Shown: piece by piece, positions 27,601 through 36,756 of the stretch
Layout: every line of letters starts with the position of its first letter
Position numbering within the stretch: position 1 is the first letter of the stretch
Origin: an uncultured Woeseiaceae bacterium
GTDB taxonomy: Bacteria > Pseudomonadota > Gammaproteobacteria > Steroidobacterales > Woeseiaceae
Direction of reading: 5' to 3'
Length of the DNA stretch: 45,049 bases
Assembly: GCA_905480215.1 (NCBI GenBank)
Contig: CAJQPL010000027.1
Location: 1-45,049 of the forward strand
Notes under the pieces: generated by a model
What the model was told of the DNA's origin: nothing
What the model saw: only the letters and a program-made list of their open reading frames with translations
The model's database searches: none
Translations under genes and position numbers: made by a program

Positions 27601-28275
27601 CTACCATTTCTCGTAACCTGATCGTTGCTTCCACTTAATACGCGGCAACCAGATTCCAAGAATAATTCCGAAAACCAGCACCAATGCACCCGACATAAAC
27701 CAATAGCGTGTCGTTTGGCTGGTGAGCTGGCGATTTTCCTGTTCCAGCGTGTCCGCTCTGATCTGCGCACTCGCCAGGTCATCCATCAGGGTGCGATTCT
27801 GTTGATTGATGCCGAGCACGTTGGCCGCTGTTTTCTTTATCTCAGCCAGCTCTTTCTCCAACGCGGCCTTATCCCGCTCCAGGTTAGCGATCTGGCTAGT
27901 AGCCGAATCGTACTCGGTCTTAATGGCGGTCAATTGCGAGCCCATAGACGTACCGCGCGAATTCGCGCTGGTTAACTGATTGGTCAGCGTCGCAAGTTGC
28001 TCACGCGCACTGCGCTCTCTCATCAGGTAACGAGTCAGTACCCAGCCTTCAGTACCGCCCGGAGTCGTTACGCGCGAGTACCCGGAGTCAGCGTCGCGCT
28101 CCAGCACCTCGAGCTGCATGCCGCTCCCCACCATCATTTGGATCGCGTTGCTGGTGCTCGGTCCAGAGCGCAACGTGATTTCAAATTCGTCGGTTACCCA
28201 GGCCGGCGCACCGTGCGCCAGTGGAGCCATAATAATCAAGCCTAGAGCGGCCAGTAGTTTGATCTTTTTCATCAT
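27601..28275 (-). CDS. SH3b-coiled-coil-membrane protein (TIGR04211/YgiM type)
   Basis: A 224-aa envelope protein. A signal peptide (MMKKIKLLAALGLIIMAPLAHG) is followed by a bacterial SH3 domain (about residues 27-85: LRSGPSTSNAIQMMVGSG, then GWVLTRYL). After it come a coiled coil (~88-190) and a C-terminal transmembrane helix (FMSGALVLVFGIILGIWLP) with a short basic tail. This architecture matches the YgiM/TIGR04211 family, thought to sit in the inner membrane facing the periplasm. The start at the first of two ATGs (28275) fits the signal peptide. There is no SD; TATAGT ends 6 nt before it. It is convergent with ppsA, 6 nt apart. Confidence 0.9.
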   Translation of the reverse strand: MMKKIKLLAALGLIIMAPLAHGAPAWVTDEFEITLRSGPSTSNAIQMMVGSGMQLEVLERDADSGYSRVTTPGGTEGWVLTRYLMRERSAREQLATLTNQLTSANSRGTSMGSQLTAIKTEYDSATSQIANLERDKAALEKELAEIKKTAANVLGINQQNRTLMDDLASAQIRADTLEQENRQLTSQTTRYWFMSGALVLVFGIILGIWLPRIKWKQRSGYEKW

Positions 28276-28281
28276 TTCGCA

Positions 28282-28287
28282 ACTATA
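28282..28287 (-). promoter_or_regulatory. -10 element directly before the SH3b gene
   Basis: TATAGT (minus strand) ends 6 nt before the ATG at 28275, so transcription is expected to start on the A of the ATG. A weak -35 (TGGCGA) lies 17 nt upstream. No SD is present. Confidence 0.4.
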
Positions 28288-28328
28288 AGACAAGGGCTCG
28301 CATGTCGCCAGTCCAAACAACAATCAAA

Positions 28329-28712
28329 TCAGTCGCTTAACGGCGACAGTTCTGACACTTTCTGTTCCCAGTTTTGGCCATCAAATGGCGTTTCGACAAT
28401 ACTCTCGATGGTTTTCGGGTTGAGGCAATTAACGTTGATACTCAGGCCGTCAGGATGCGAGCGCGGCAAATAGTAGGATTTTACACCGCAGTGCATGCAA
28501 AAGTAGTGCTGCGCTACGCCGGAGTTAAACGTATACGTTGTGATTGCATCGTCACCCATCAGCAAACGAAAATTTGCTCTTGATACAAACAAATGCAAGA
28601 ACCCCGACATTACGCAGATGCTGCAATTACATCGCACCGCTTCGATCTGCGCAGGCGCCTCGATCTCAAACCGGACCGCCCCGCAATGACAACCACCGCT
28701 ATGCGTGGTCAT
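28329..28712 (-). CDS. GFA/CENP-V family protein
   Basis: A 127-aa zinc-binding protein of the glutathione-dependent formaldehyde-activating enzyme (GFA) family. The cysteine pattern is complete: GGCHCGAVRFE (C-x-C), CNCSIC (C-x-C-x-x-C) and FCMHCG (C-x-x-C). Members bind zinc and possibly glutathione adducts; few have a proven reaction, so formaldehyde metabolism should not be assumed. AAAGGA lies 8 nt before the ATG. Its start overlaps the end of the DUF938 methyltransferase gene by 14 nt, so it belongs to the orn-methyltransferase-GFA operon. Confidence 0.9.
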   Translation of the reverse strand: MTTHSGGCHCGAVRFEIEAPAQIEAVRCNCSICVMSGFLHLFVSRANFRLLMGDDAITTYTFNSGVAQHYFCMHCGVKSYYLPRSHPDGLSINVNCLNPKTIESIVETPFDGQNWEQKVSELSPLSD

Positions 28713-29325
28713 TGTCTGATCCTTTTTGCCTGTCCTTTATCCAAACGCCGATATTATTGTTTGCCGGCATCGCATACAGCCTTCGGCGCCGCAAATTACT
28801 GCGTTCGCCGAATTCGTCGAGTTGTTCGATATCCCGGATACCCATAGCCGGATCTCTCGAGCGCAACGATTGATGAAACGCTGCATTACTCGGCGAACTG
28901 CACTCCCCCGCCTCTTGAAAAGGACCGTACAGACAGAATATGCCACCGTCAGTCAGCGTCTCGCCGACCAATGCAAACATCCGCTTCACGCTTTCGATAC
29001 TCATAATGTGTGCGGTGTTTGCTGAGAAAATTGCGTCATATGCGCTGGTCGGCAACTGCGCTGTGCGCACATCCAGTGACACCGGCGCAAGCACATTGGC
29101 AAGCTTTGCTAATGCTAACCAGGCAGAGATACTCTCGTGGTTTTCATCGAGGTCACTGCATTGCCAGTTCAGGTGACCCATAGCACTCGCAATTCGCACC
29201 GCATGCTGTCCGGTTCCTGAACCGATCTCCAAAACGCTTGTCGCGGTTGAAAACTCATGTCGCAATACTTCGAGTATTGCCAGGCCATTGCGATCGGCAT
29301 ATTCGGAAAACCTCCTCTCAGTCAT
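28699..29325 (-). CDS. DUF938 SAM-dependent methyltransferase-like protein
   Basis: A 208-aa class I methyltransferase-fold protein. The SAM-binding motif I is [16 protein letters not shown] (about residues 33-48), followed by an acidic residue in [11 protein letters not shown] (motif II region) and [13 protein letters not shown] (motif IV region), a pattern I associate with DUF938. The substrate is unknown. ATG 29325 overlaps the stop of orn by 8 nt, and its end overlaps the GFA gene by 14 nt, indicating tight translational coupling. An in-frame upstream codon (29475) lies within orn and adds no recognisable domain. Confidence 0.87.
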   Translation of the reverse strand: MTERRFSEYADRNGLAILEVLRHEFSTATSVLEIGSGTGQHAVRIASAMGHLNWQCSDLDENHESISAWLALAKLANVLAPVSLDVRTAQLPTSAYDAIFSANTAHIMSIESVKRMFALVGETLTDGGIFCLYGPFQEAGECSSPSNAAFHQSLRSRDPAMGIRDIEQLDEFGERSNLRRRRLYAMPANNNIGVWIKDRQKGSDNDHA

Positions 29326-29905
29326 TTCCGGCCTGACCACTGAGCACATCCGCATCAAACAGATGCTCACGGTAGTAATTGAGTTCCTCAATGGAATCAC
29401 GAATATCGGCCAGCGCCAGATGCTCAGATTCTTTCTCATAACCCTGCATGACTTCCGGTGCCCACAAAGCGCCAATAATTTTCAAGGTGCTGACATCGAG
29501 GTTCCGATAGTGAAAGTACGCTTCGAGCTGCGGCATTTCGCGCGCCAGAAAGCGTCGATCCTGGCAAATGCTGTTACCGCACATTGGCGATGCACCGCTG
29601 TCAACCCACTCGCTTAAAAACTCGAGTGTCGCGAGCTCTGCATCGTTCGCTGTTTGCTCACTGGCCAGCACCCGTGCTGTCAGGCCGGATCTACCGTGGT
29701 GTCGTGTATTCCACTCATCCATTGCCTCCATCACTGACGCAGGCTGCTGAATTGCGACGACGGGTCCTTGAGCAAGTTCACTCAGATACTTGTCAGTCAC
29801 AACGGTGGCGATTTCAATGATGGTATCGGTTTGCGTGTCGAGACCGGTCATTTCCAGATCGATCCAGATCAGATTGGTCGATCTGTCCGGTGCTGTATCA
29901 GGCAT
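29318..29905 (-). CDS. orn: Oligoribonuclease
   Basis: A 195-aa DEDDh 3'-5' exoribonuclease that degrades 2-5-nt RNAs, including pGpG from cyclic-di-GMP breakdown, and is essential in many gammaproteobacteria. The first motif is [10 protein letters not shown] (Asp and Glu ligands), with [13 protein letters not shown] as the second and [14 protein letters not shown] as the third, all family-specific. ATG 29905 is preferred over in-frame codons up to 30013 because AGAAGG stands 11 nt upstream and the protein then matches the usual ~180-200 aa. It is divergent from rsgA and heads an operon with a methyltransferase and a GFA protein. Confidence 0.97.
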   Translation of the reverse strand: MPDTAPDRSTNLIWIDLEMTGLDTQTDTIIEIATVVTDKYLSELAQGPVVAIQQPASVMEAMDEWNTRHHGRSGLTARVLASEQTANDAELATLEFLSEWVDSGASPMCGNSICQDRRFLAREMPQLEAYFHYRNLDVSTLKIIGALWAPEVMQGYEKESEHLALADIRDSIEELNYYREHLFDADVLSGQAGND

Positions 29906-29989
29906 ATTCTTAAGACCTTCTTTGGTTGACAGCCGTAGTTTACATGGCCAGGGAGTGCAAGGCTGCCCGCATGGCGGCATACTTCGCCG

Positions 29990-30904
29990 ATGAGCAGCCA
30001 ATTGAGCACACAATCTGCCACCGTGATCGCCACTTACAGCCGTCGCATGGGCCTTCGTTTAGAAAACGGCGAACAGGTCAAAGCGCGCATCAAAGGAAAA
30101 CGCATCAAACCGGTTTGCGGCGACTCGGTATTAGCCGAACCGCTGGAAAATGAAACCGACTGGCTGATCACGTCCATTCAGGAGCGAAGAAACGAGCTGA
30201 CGCGGCCAAACATGCGTGGCCAGATCGAAGTGCTTGCCGCGAACGTCGATGCCTTGATTGTCGTGGCCGCCGTGTCGCCGATGCCAGATTGGTTCATTGT
30301 GGACCGCTATCTATGCGCAGCCGAGCTAATGGGTGTTAATGCGGTCGTCGTATTCAACAAGATTGACTTACTCCGCGACGTGGACATAGAGATTCCGGAG
30401 CTACAGGAATATCGCGATATCGGCTTACCAGTGATTGAATGCAGTGCGGATGACGGTGATGGAATCGATGATCTGCTAGCGGCGCTTGCAGACCAATGTG
30501 CCATCGTTGTTGGCCAATCTGGCGTCGGCAAATCCAGCCTGATCAACAAGCTGGTTGCGGACTCAGATCTACGTACCGCAGATATCTCTGCAAAATCCGG
30601 CGAAGGTCGCCACACAACCGTCAACTCAGTGATGATTCCATTGCTAAGCGGCGGCGCGGTAATCGACTCGCCCGGCGTTCGCGACTATGCACCGGCATTG
30701 ACTGATGTCAGTGACGCGGCATCGGGTTTTCGTGAAATCGCTGTCGCAGCCGAAGCGTGTCGATTCGCCAATTGCCGCCACTTACGTGAGCCAGGTTGCG
30801 CGGTGAAAGCGGCAGTGGATGCCGATACGATAAGTTACCGCCGCTATGAGAGCTTCAAACGTGTTGTCAATTTGACCGAACAACTCGCCGCAGGAAAGTA
30901 CTAG
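29990..30904 (+). CDS. rsgA: Small ribosomal subunit biogenesis GTPase RsgA
   Basis: A 304-aa circularly permuted GTPase that matures the 30S subunit and releases RbfA. The permuted order is visible: NKIDLL (G4) at about 122-127 comes before [14 protein letters not shown] (G1, ~173-186), then GRHTT (G2) and DSPGVRDYA (G3). An N-terminal OB-fold precedes them, and a C-terminal zinc knuckle shows [14 protein letters not shown]. No SD is visible; CATACT ends 6 nt before the ATG, a weak sign of a leaderless start. The gene is divergent from orn, a common gammaproteobacterial arrangement. Confidence 0.97.
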   Translation: MSSQLSTQSATVIATYSRRMGLRLENGEQVKARIKGKRIKPVCGDSVLAEPLENETDWLITSIQERRNELTRPNMRGQIEVLAANVDALIVVAAVSPMPDWFIVDRYLCAAELMGVNAVVVFNKIDLLRDVDIEIPELQEYRDIGLPVIECSADDGDGIDDLLAALADQCAIVVGQSGVGKSSLINKLVADSDLRTADISAKSGEGRHTTVNSVMIPLLSGGAVIDSPGVRDYAPALTDVSDAASGFREIAVAAEACRFANCRHLREPGCAVKAAVDADTISYRRYESFKRVVNLTEQLAAGKY

Positions 30905-30913
30905 TCAGGCTGC

Positions 30914-31270
30914 TCAGCCAGGCGGCCAGCTAAGTGACCTGCCACTGAGCAGGTGCAAGTGAATGTGAAAAACTGTCTGCCCCGCAGCTTCATTGCAATT
31001 CATCACAACGCGATAGCCGTCGTCTGCGAATCCATCCGCGGCGGCGATGTCACGCGCCGCAGAATATAAACTCCCGACGAGTGCGTTGTCGCCTGTCTCG
31101 ATGTCATTGATTGTCGCAATGTGCTTGCGCGGAATAATTACCAGGTGTGTCGGTGCCTGCGGATTAATATCGCGAAACGCTATTGCCGAATCCGATTCGT
31201 AGACGATCTCGGCGGGGATTTCGCCGGCTAATATCTTGCAAAACAGACAATCTGGATTTGATTCCCACAT
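30914..31270 (-). CDS. hinT: HIT family protein (HinT-like)
   Basis: A 118-aa histidine-triad nucleotide-binding protein. The triad motif is HIHLHLL near residues 101-107, where the central His is the nucleophile. CLFCKI near residues 8-13 is the usual Cys pair, and IPRKHI and LFCKILAGEIPAEIVYE are family signatures. HinT proteins hydrolyse purine nucleoside phosphoramidates and aminoacyl-adenylates. AGGAG lies about 6 nt before the ATG. It is the last gene on the minus strand after dnaX, ybaB and recR, 8 nt from recR, so probably in that operon. It converges with rsgA. Confidence 0.94.
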   Translation of the reverse strand: MWESNPDCLFCKILAGEIPAEIVYESDSAIAFRDINPQAPTHLVIIPRKHIATINDIETGDNALVGSLYSAARDIAAADGFADDGYRVVMNCNEAAGQTVFHIHLHLLSGRSLSWPPG

Positions 31271-31278
31271 GTTGACTC

Positions 31279-31878
31279 CTAGTCTATTGCGCGACGGCCA
31301 TAAAACGCATGTGACAAGGTCCCGCCGTCAACGTACTCAAGCTCTCCGCCCAAGGGCACGCCGTGTGCGATACGACTGGCGTCAACTTTATAGCGAGCGC
31401 CAATATCGGCAAGGTAATGTGCCGTCGCGTCGCCCTCGACCGTAGGGTTTGTCGCAATGATTAACTCTTTGACTTCGCCTGCGGCCAGCCACTCCTCAAG
31501 TTTGTCTAGCCCGAGTTCACCTGGCCCAATACCATCCAGGGGCGACAGGTGACCCATCAATACAAAGTACAAACCGCGAAACCCGGTCGCGTCTTCGAGC
31601 GCCATCACGTCTGCCGGCGACTCAACCACACACAACTGCGACTTGTCGCGCCCACTGGCAGAACAAATCGAACACAGCTCGTGCTCGGAGAACATTCGGC
31701 AACGACTACAATGGCCAATACCCGTAACCGCGTCGGCCAGAGCGCGAGACAGGCTATTGGCACCATCACGATCGCGCTCCAACAAATGAAACGCTATTCG
31801 TTGCGCCGATTTTTGGCCAACGCCAGGCATGCAGCGCAAACCGTCAATCAATCTAACCAGTAGTGGGGAGTAAGACAC
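31279..31878 (-). CDS. recR: Recombination mediator RecR
   Basis: A 199-aa protein that acts with RecF and RecO to load RecA on SSB-coated gaps. Helix-hairpin-helix [20 protein letters not shown] at the N-terminus, a zinc finger with CSRC and CSIC (about residues 57-72), a Toprim domain beginning [14 protein letters not shown], and a Walker-B-like segment near the C-terminus are all visible. The start is GTG 31878, 3 nt after the ybaB stop; no other start fits the family N-terminus. Order dnaX-ybaB-recR is conserved in many bacteria. Confidence 0.97.
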   Translation of the reverse strand: MSYSPLLVRLIDGLRCMPGVGQKSAQRIAFHLLERDRDGANSLSRALADAVTGIGHCSRCRMFSEHELCSICSASGRDKSQLCVVESPADVMALEDATGFRGLYFVLMGHLSPLDGIGPGELGLDKLEEWLAAGEVKELIIATNPTVEGDATAHYLADIGARYKVDASRIAHGVPLGGELEYVDGGTLSHAFYGRRAID

Positions 31879-31881
31879 AGC

Positions 31882-32205
31882 CTAAAACGGCAGTTTCATG
31901 CCCGGCGGCAAGTTCAGGCCGGACGTCATGCCAGAAAACTTCTCCTGTACTGTCTTTTCAACCTTGCGAATAGAGTCGTTGAAAGCGGCGACAATCAAGT
32001 CCTCCAGCATGTCTTTATCGTCACCGACCAAAGAGTCGTCAATCTCTACCGACTTAAGCTGATGTTTGCAGCTCATCGTAATCTTCACCATGCCGGCACC
32101 CGACTCGCCAGTGACCATAATAGCCGCCATTTCGTCCTGGGCCTTTTGCATGTTGGCTTGCATTTCCTGCGCCTGCTTCATCAGCTGGCCAATGCCACCT
32201 TTCAT
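31882..32205 (-). CDS. ybaB: YbaB/EbfC nucleoid-associated protein
   Basis: A 107-aa dimeric DNA-binding protein of the YbaB/EbfC family. The N-terminal helix [18 protein letters not shown], then [14 protein letters not shown] and the SVEIDDSL and [10 protein letters not shown] segments are the family core, and the C-terminus carries the usual [12 protein letters not shown]. The ATG overlaps the dnaX stop codon (ATGA at 32202-32205), indicating coupling. Confidence 0.97.
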   Translation of the reverse strand: MKGGIGQLMKQAQEMQANMQKAQDEMAAIMVTGESGAGMVKITMSCKHQLKSVEIDDSLVGDDKDMLEDLIVAAFNDSIRKVEKTVQEKFSGMTSGLNLPPGMKLPF

Positions 32206-33827
32206 CGTTTGTCTCCGGAAAGTATTTCTATTGAATCTGGTTTGAGTTCCGCGCCGAACATTGTCTTTAATTTTTGAACATTTGGATCCGCCTCCAATTC
32301 CTTGCGGGCGCCTTCAAGTTTCTCGTCAACAATGCGTGACTCTGCTTGAATAGGCGTTTCTTTCTGCGCCTCAGCTGTCGTAATGTCGACGCTTAGTTGC
32401 TCTGCAAAAAACTCGGACAATGCTGTCGCAATGATATCTTTTCGCTGCTTGGTCAACATCGCCACAGAGCGCGGATCCAGAGCCAGAAACACGGTGTTTC
32501 CATCTCGTCGCAAATAAGCGCAATTGCTGGCAAGCAAGCCTACAGCGCCCGTTAAATTAAGCTGCGCTACCAATTCGCTCCACTGTGGTTCGCTCCATGC
32601 TTGTCCCTGCACCGGCGTTAGCTGTTGCTTCGCTTGCGCAGGGGGCGCGGCCTGAACTGGCGCTGCACTTTTAGCGCGTTTTGTTGCCCCTGAACTTTTG
32701 CTGGCAACACTGCCGCCGGCTGCTCCGGAGATCTCTGCTGCCGCCGCGGGTTTGAAAGCGAGCATCCGTAGCAGCGTCATCTCTGCGCCGCTACGTGGGT
32801 CCGGCGAAAGATGTAAGTCACGACGGCCCATGATGGCGACCTGATAATACAGCTGCACATCTTCAGTCGGAATCTGCGCCGCGAGGTCTGCAATCTCTGC
32901 TTCGGCATACTCATCCTCGCTATCGGACGCACCGACAACCTGGAATACCGCAACTCGCTGCAAGTCACGCGCGATATCGTCCAGTAACCGAGAATAATCC
33001 GGAAACTGCTCATCAATTTCGCGAATCAATTCCACGATGCCTTTGGCATCTCCATTCGCGAGCAAATGCATGATCCGTGCGACATGGTCACGATCAATGG
33101 TACCGAGCATCGTCGCTGTCTGAACTTCATCAATTTTGCCGCCGCAGTAGGCAATTGCCTGATCCAACAAGCTCAAGGCATCGCGCATACTGCCATCTGC
33201 CGCTCGCGCCAGTAATGCCAATGCAGCTGGCTCGAAGTCGATTTCTTCGGCGCCGCAAATATGCGTTAGCCGCTCCGAAATCAGTCTCGGTGTCATGCGC
33301 TTAAGATTGAACTGCAGACAACGAGACAGCACAGTGACCGGTAACTTCTGCGGATCTGTCGTTGCCAACAGAAACTTAACGTGCTCGGGCGGCTCCTCGA
33401 GCGTCTTCAGCAAGGCATTAAAAGAACTCTTGGAAAGCATGTGCACCTCATCGATGAGATACACCTTGTAGCGACCGCGAGCCGCCGCGTACTGCACGTT
33501 GTCGAGCAGATCACGGGTATCGTCGACTTTCGTCTTCGAGGCGGCGTCAACTTCGATCAGATCGACGAATCGTCCTTCATCGATTTCATGACAGGCACTG
33601 CACTCACCACAAGGATTGGCGCTGACTCCGTTGTCGCAATTGAGCGCCTTCGCGAGGATACGAGCGATCGTTGTCTTGCCAACACCTCGGGTACCTGTAA
33701 ACAGGTACGCATGGTGCAGTCGCCCGGTTTCGAGCGCATTCATCAACGCCTTCAGGACATGCTCCTGACCAACGGTGTCGGCAAAGGTTTTCGGCCGCCA
33801 TTTTCGGGCAAGCGCAAGATAGCTCAT
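32202..33827 (-). CDS. dnaX: DNA polymerase III subunits gamma/tau
   Basis: A 541-aa clamp-loader ATPase. The N-terminus [20 protein letters not shown], Walker [11 protein letters not shown], zinc-binding [10 protein letters not shown], Walker [11 protein letters not shown] and sensor-1/SRC region ([11 protein letters not shown]) are canonical. The C-terminal ~170 residues are a lower-complexity linker ([16 protein letters not shown]) followed by a tau-like tail. I see no A-rich slippery heptamer of the E. coli type in the region where gamma would be made, so gamma may be missing or made otherwise. ATG 33827 fits the family N-terminus. The gene lies just downstream of the SRP RNA, and its stop overlaps the ybaB start. 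Confidence 0.97.
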   Translation of the reverse strand: MSYLALARKWRPKTFADTVGQEHVLKALMNALETGRLHHAYLFTGTRGVGKTTIARILAKALNCDNGVSANPCGECSACHEIDEGRFVDLIEVDAASKTKVDDTRDLLDNVQYAAARGRYKVYLIDEVHMLSKSSFNALLKTLEEPPEHVKFLLATTDPQKLPVTVLSRCLQFNLKRMTPRLISERLTHICGAEEIDFEPAALALLARAADGSMRDALSLLDQAIAYCGGKIDEVQTATMLGTIDRDHVARIMHLLANGDAKGIVELIREIDEQFPDYSRLLDDIARDLQRVAVFQVVGASDSEDEYAEAEIADLAAQIPTEDVQLYYQVAIMGRRDLHLSPDPRSGAEMTLLRMLAFKPAAAAEISGAAGGSVASKSSGATKRAKSAAPVQAAPPAQAKQQLTPVQGQAWSEPQWSELVAQLNLTGAVGLLASNCAYLRRDGNTVFLALDPRSVAMLTKQRKDIIATALSEFFAEQLSVDITTAEAQKETPIQAESRIVDEKLEGARKELEADPNVQKLKTMFGAELKPDSIEILSGDKR

Positions 33828-33880
33828 CGATGAAATCTCACAAATCAGGACATATTTGAGAATCTGACAATGTAACGTAA

Positions 33881-33988
<108 letters not shown>

Positions 33989-33995
33989 GGGCGGA

Positions 33996-34024
33996 ATTAT
34001 CCCTGCAAAAGTGACAAGAGACAA
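33996..34024 (-). promoter_or_regulatory. Sigma70 promoter of the SRP RNA
   Basis: On the minus strand TTGTCT (34024-34019) and GATAAT (34001-33996) are 17 nt apart. The expected start, 33989, is one base from the first paired G of the SRP RNA, which agrees with an RNA needing no long 5' leader. Confidence 0.65.
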
Positions 34025-34111
34025 TATATGGATACGAATTGCGGGCGTACAGCTAAACTATTTCCAAGCAACTTGCTCAGATTATGCATCCAGACGCTAT
34101 GAATCGAGGCG

Positions 34112-35002
34112 CTAAGTAGCTGAAGCCGCCGCAATACTCGCAATTGAACTGTCGAGGGTTGCGTTGAACTCGTCATCCGACTGCGCTGCATTAAGCCCTT
34201 CGGACAATGCACGCGAGAAACTGGCAACCATTCCTGCTTGACGACTCAAACGTTCGTTGGCTTCCTCTCGAGTATAACCACCGGACAACGCAACGACTCG
34301 CGCGACATTTGGGTGCGCGATACAAGCAGCATACAAACCATCCGTCTCCGGCAACGTCAGCTTCAGCATGACGAGCTCATCGGCGTTGAGGCTATTCAGG
34401 CTGCGCATTATCGCGCCCTGCAGAATGTCCTCAGCGGCCGCCTTGTCCGGGCAATGAATATCAACTTCCGGCTCAATAATTGGCACCAGGCCCGCTGCGA
34501 CAATTCGACGACCGATCTCAAACTGCTGATCCACTACCGCATTAATGCCCGCTTCATTCGCGCCCTTGATTACAGAACGCATTTTGGTACCGAAAATACC
34601 CGCTGCGTTTGCTTTCGCGAGTAACGCATCCAGATCAGGCATCGGGTTCATAATCTGCGCATCATTGACGATATCCGCAAGCCCCTTGTCGACTTTCAGA
34701 AAGGGAACCACGTTTTTGACATTCCACAGATAAGACGCGGTTGACTGCCCTTCTACTTCGCGATCCATCGTATTCTCGAACAGGATGGCGCCAAGAATTC
34801 GGTCGCCGCCGAAAGACGGACTGGTCATGATGCGGCTACGCATCGCATGCACCACGTCAAACATTTCTTCTTCATTTGACCACGCATCAGGTGTAACTCC
34901 ATAAAGGCCCAGGGCCTTTGGCGTACTGCCGCCGCTTTGATCGAGTGCTGCAATAAATCCGGGTGCGCTTTTGATTTTCTGAAGTTGGTCTGCGTTGCTC
35001 AC
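34112..35002 (-). CDS. Class I fructose-bisphosphate aldolase
   Basis: A 296-aa Schiff-base aldolase of the short bacterial class I type (Staphylococcus Fda-like), interconverting fructose 1,6-bisphosphate with dihydroxyacetone phosphate and glyceraldehyde 3-phosphate. Signature segments: [17 protein letters not shown] at the N-terminus, [15 protein letters not shown], and the Schiff-base lysine in VMLKLTLPE (around residue 214), followed by [18 protein letters not shown] precedes the ATG at a short distance. It stands alone upstream of the SRP RNA and dnaX, with a gene-poor 420-nt stretch behind its start. Confidence 0.93.
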   Translation of the reverse strand: MSNADQLQKIKSAPGFIAALDQSGGSTPKALGLYGVTPDAWSNEEEMFDVVHAMRSRIMTSPSFGGDRILGAILFENTMDREVEGQSTASYLWNVKNVVPFLKVDKGLADIVNDAQIMNPMPDLDALLAKANAAGIFGTKMRSVIKGANEAGINAVVDQQFEIGRRIVAAGLVPIIEPEVDIHCPDKAAAEDILQGAIMRSLNSLNADELVMLKLTLPETDGLYAACIAHPNVARVVALSGGYTREEANERLSRQAGMVASFSRALSEGLNAAQSDDEFNATLDSSIASIAAASAT

Positions 35003-35180
35003 ATTAGCCCCTGAAAGTAGTCTTAAAATCGAATAGAGGCGGGATTCTACAGGATTATTATCAATTTTGGCATGGGAAGAATCGCTAAAGCTCTAAAGTT
35101 TTTGCGACGAGACACTCGTCCCCTAGCCTTCATCACAAGCAAACGACCGGTAACAAGCAGGGCCCAGGCAGTCGGCGCAA

Positions 35181-35348
35181 ATGGAGGAAAGTGAAACCTT
35201 CGAAATGGATATTCTCTGGATACCTGAGATGCCTGTATTTCGAGAGCATGATGAATTCGATGACCTAATTGCTGCCCTGGGCATCGAGGATTATTGGGCA
35301 CAACACGGCTGTGCATTTATCGATGACAGGGTTTCCTGCAGCGATTAA
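35181..35348 (+). pseudogene. Remnant of the C-terminus of a CadC/TPR-type transcriptional regulator
   Basis: A 55-codon reading frame in the 420-nt gap between the aldolase and metY. Its translation (ILWIPEMPVFREHDEFDDL, then AALGIEDYWAQHGC and RVSCSD) resembles the typical last ~45 residues of winged-helix regulators with TPR repeats (pattern W-x-PE-x-x-x-FR-x-x-x-x-F-x-x-L-x-x-x-LG-x-x-x-YW). No HTH domain or TPR region precedes it: an in-frame TAA stands at 35151-35153. I read it as a decayed remnant; the rest of the gene appears lost. The 180 nt between it and the aldolase start shows nothing else I can name. A short functional protein is not excluded, since the frame is intact. Confidence 0.5.
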
Positions 35349-35394
35349 AAACGACGTCGATGCTATTACGAGTCGCTACATATTTAGTATAAGA

Positions 35395-35418
35395 AAGAGG
35401 CCCCAACCGGGGCCTCTT
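35395..35418 (-). terminator. Intrinsic terminator of the metA-metY operon
   Basis: Perfect 10-bp stem: AAGAGGCCCC and GGGGCCTCTT with a 4-nt loop, starting 4 nt after the metY stop. In the minus direction it is followed by TCTTATAC, a moderate U-tract. It is the strongest hairpin I see in the window. Confidence 0.8.
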
Positions 35419-35422
35419 ACAT

Positions 35423-36697
35423 TTAGGCCGACGCTGCGAGTGCTTGATCCAGGTCCGCAAGAATATCGTCGATATGCTCGATGCCAACGCAAAGGCGAAT
35501 CATATCCGGCGTAACGCCGGCGGCCTTAAGCTCGTCTTCCGTAAGTTGCCGATGCGTAGTCGACGCCGGATGCGCAGCCAGGGATTTAACGTCGCCTATA
35601 TTGACGAGGCGCATGAACATTTCGAGGGCATCATAGAATTTAACGCCCGCGTCAAATCCACCTTTGATGCCGAAAGTAAGTAGTGCCGAAGGCTTACCAT
35701 CTGTGTACTTCTGGGCAAGATCATAATACGGCGACTCCGGAAGACCAGCGAAGTTAACCCACTCAACCTGAGAATGCCCAGACAGATGTTTGGCAACCGC
35801 CAGCGCATTGTCGCAATGACGTTCCATGCGTAACGGCAGTGTCGACAAGCCCTGCAATATTAGGAACGCGTTCATTGGACTAAGTGCCGATCCGGTATTC
35901 CTGAGCGGCACCGTGCGTGCGCGACCAATGTATGCGGCAGGACCCAATGCTTCGGTATAGACGACACCATGGTAAGAGGGTTCGGGTTGCGTCAGCATGC
36001 TAAATCTCTCCGCATGCTCGGCCCATGGAAATTGTCCGCTGTCGACGATTACACCTCCCAAAGAGTTACCGTGTCCCGCCATGTATTTGGTTAAGGAATT
36101 AACGACGATATCGGCGCCCCACTCGATTGGTTTAATCAACGCCGGTGTTGCCACAGTATTGTCCACGATCAGCGGCACGCCGTGCGCATGTGCCATGGTC
36201 GCCAACGCTTCGAGATCGACGATGTTGCCGGCCGGGTTGCCAATCGATTCGCAAAACACAGCAGTCGTTTTGTCGTCTATAAGACCCTGCATCGCTTCGA
36301 CAGTGTCATCCGCCGCGAAACGAACTTCAACGCCCAGTTTTGGCAGCATGTGCTTAAACAGGGTGTAGGTGCCACCGTACAACTGTGGAATGGTGACAAT
36401 ATTGTTACCGCTTTCTGCGATATTCAGCACCGCGTAATTGATCGCGGCACTGCCTGCACTGAGACACAAACCAGCGATGCCCCCTTCCAGTTCGGCAGAG
36501 CGTTTCTCGAGGACATCGACCGTCGGGTTCATTATGCGCGAATAAATATTACCCTCAACTTCAAGATTGAAGAGTGCGGCACCATGAGCGGCATCGTCGA
36601 ATTCATACGCCACCGTTTGATAAATGGGTACCGTTGACGCATTTGTTGCGGGATCGGATTTAAAGCCAGCGTGTATAGCAAGAGTCTCATCTTTCAT
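35423..36697 (-). CDS. metY: O-acetylhomoserine sulfhydrylase
   Basis: A 424-aa PLP enzyme of the Cys/Met metabolism family that makes homocysteine (with sulfide) or cystathionine from O-acetylhomoserine. Signature parts: TLAIHAGFKSDPATNAS at the N-terminus, IYSRIMNPT, the PLP-lysine in VNSLTKYMAGHGN (around residue 207), and SLAAHPASTTHRQL near the C-terminus, which are characteristic of MetY rather than MetB or MetC. AAGGAA precedes the ATG. It follows metA on the same strand by 50 nt, with a hairpin at the junction, and ends in a strong terminator. Confidence 0.94.
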   Translation of the reverse strand: MKDETLAIHAGFKSDPATNASTVPIYQTVAYEFDDAAHGAALFNLEVEGNIYSRIMNPTVDVLEKRSAELEGGIAGLCLSAGSAAINYAVLNIAESGNNIVTIPQLYGGTYTLFKHMLPKLGVEVRFAADDTVEAMQGLIDDKTTAVFCESIGNPAGNIVDLEALATMAHAHGVPLIVDNTVATPALIKPIEWGADIVVNSLTKYMAGHGNSLGGVIVDSGQFPWAEHAERFSMLTQPEPSYHGVVYTEALGPAAYIGRARTVPLRNTGSALSPMNAFLILQGLSTLPLRMERHCDNALAVAKHLSGHSQVEWVNFAGLPESPYYDLAQKYTDGKPSALLTFGIKGGFDAGVKFYDALEMFMRLVNIGDVKSLAAHPASTTHRQLTEDELKAAGVTPDMIRLCVGIEHIDDILADLDQALAASA

Positions 36698-36730
36698 GAA
36701 AATTCCTTGTTGAATTTAGTAGCGTGGTAC

Positions 36731-36756
36731 CGGCCCTAGTGCCAGCATCAGGGCCG
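36731..36756. repeat. Inverted repeat at the metA-metY junction
   Basis: CGGCCCT and AGGGCCG form perfect 7-bp arms around a 12-nt loop that includes the metA stop codon. There is no T-run after it on the minus strand, so it is not a standard terminator; it could stall ribosomes or mark an RNA processing site between the two cistrons. Confidence 0.5.

Noticed and set aside
35047..35316. 89-aa minus-strand frame near the regulator remnant
   Set aside because: It overlaps the plus-strand remnant, is Arg/Pro-rich without motif and has no SD.
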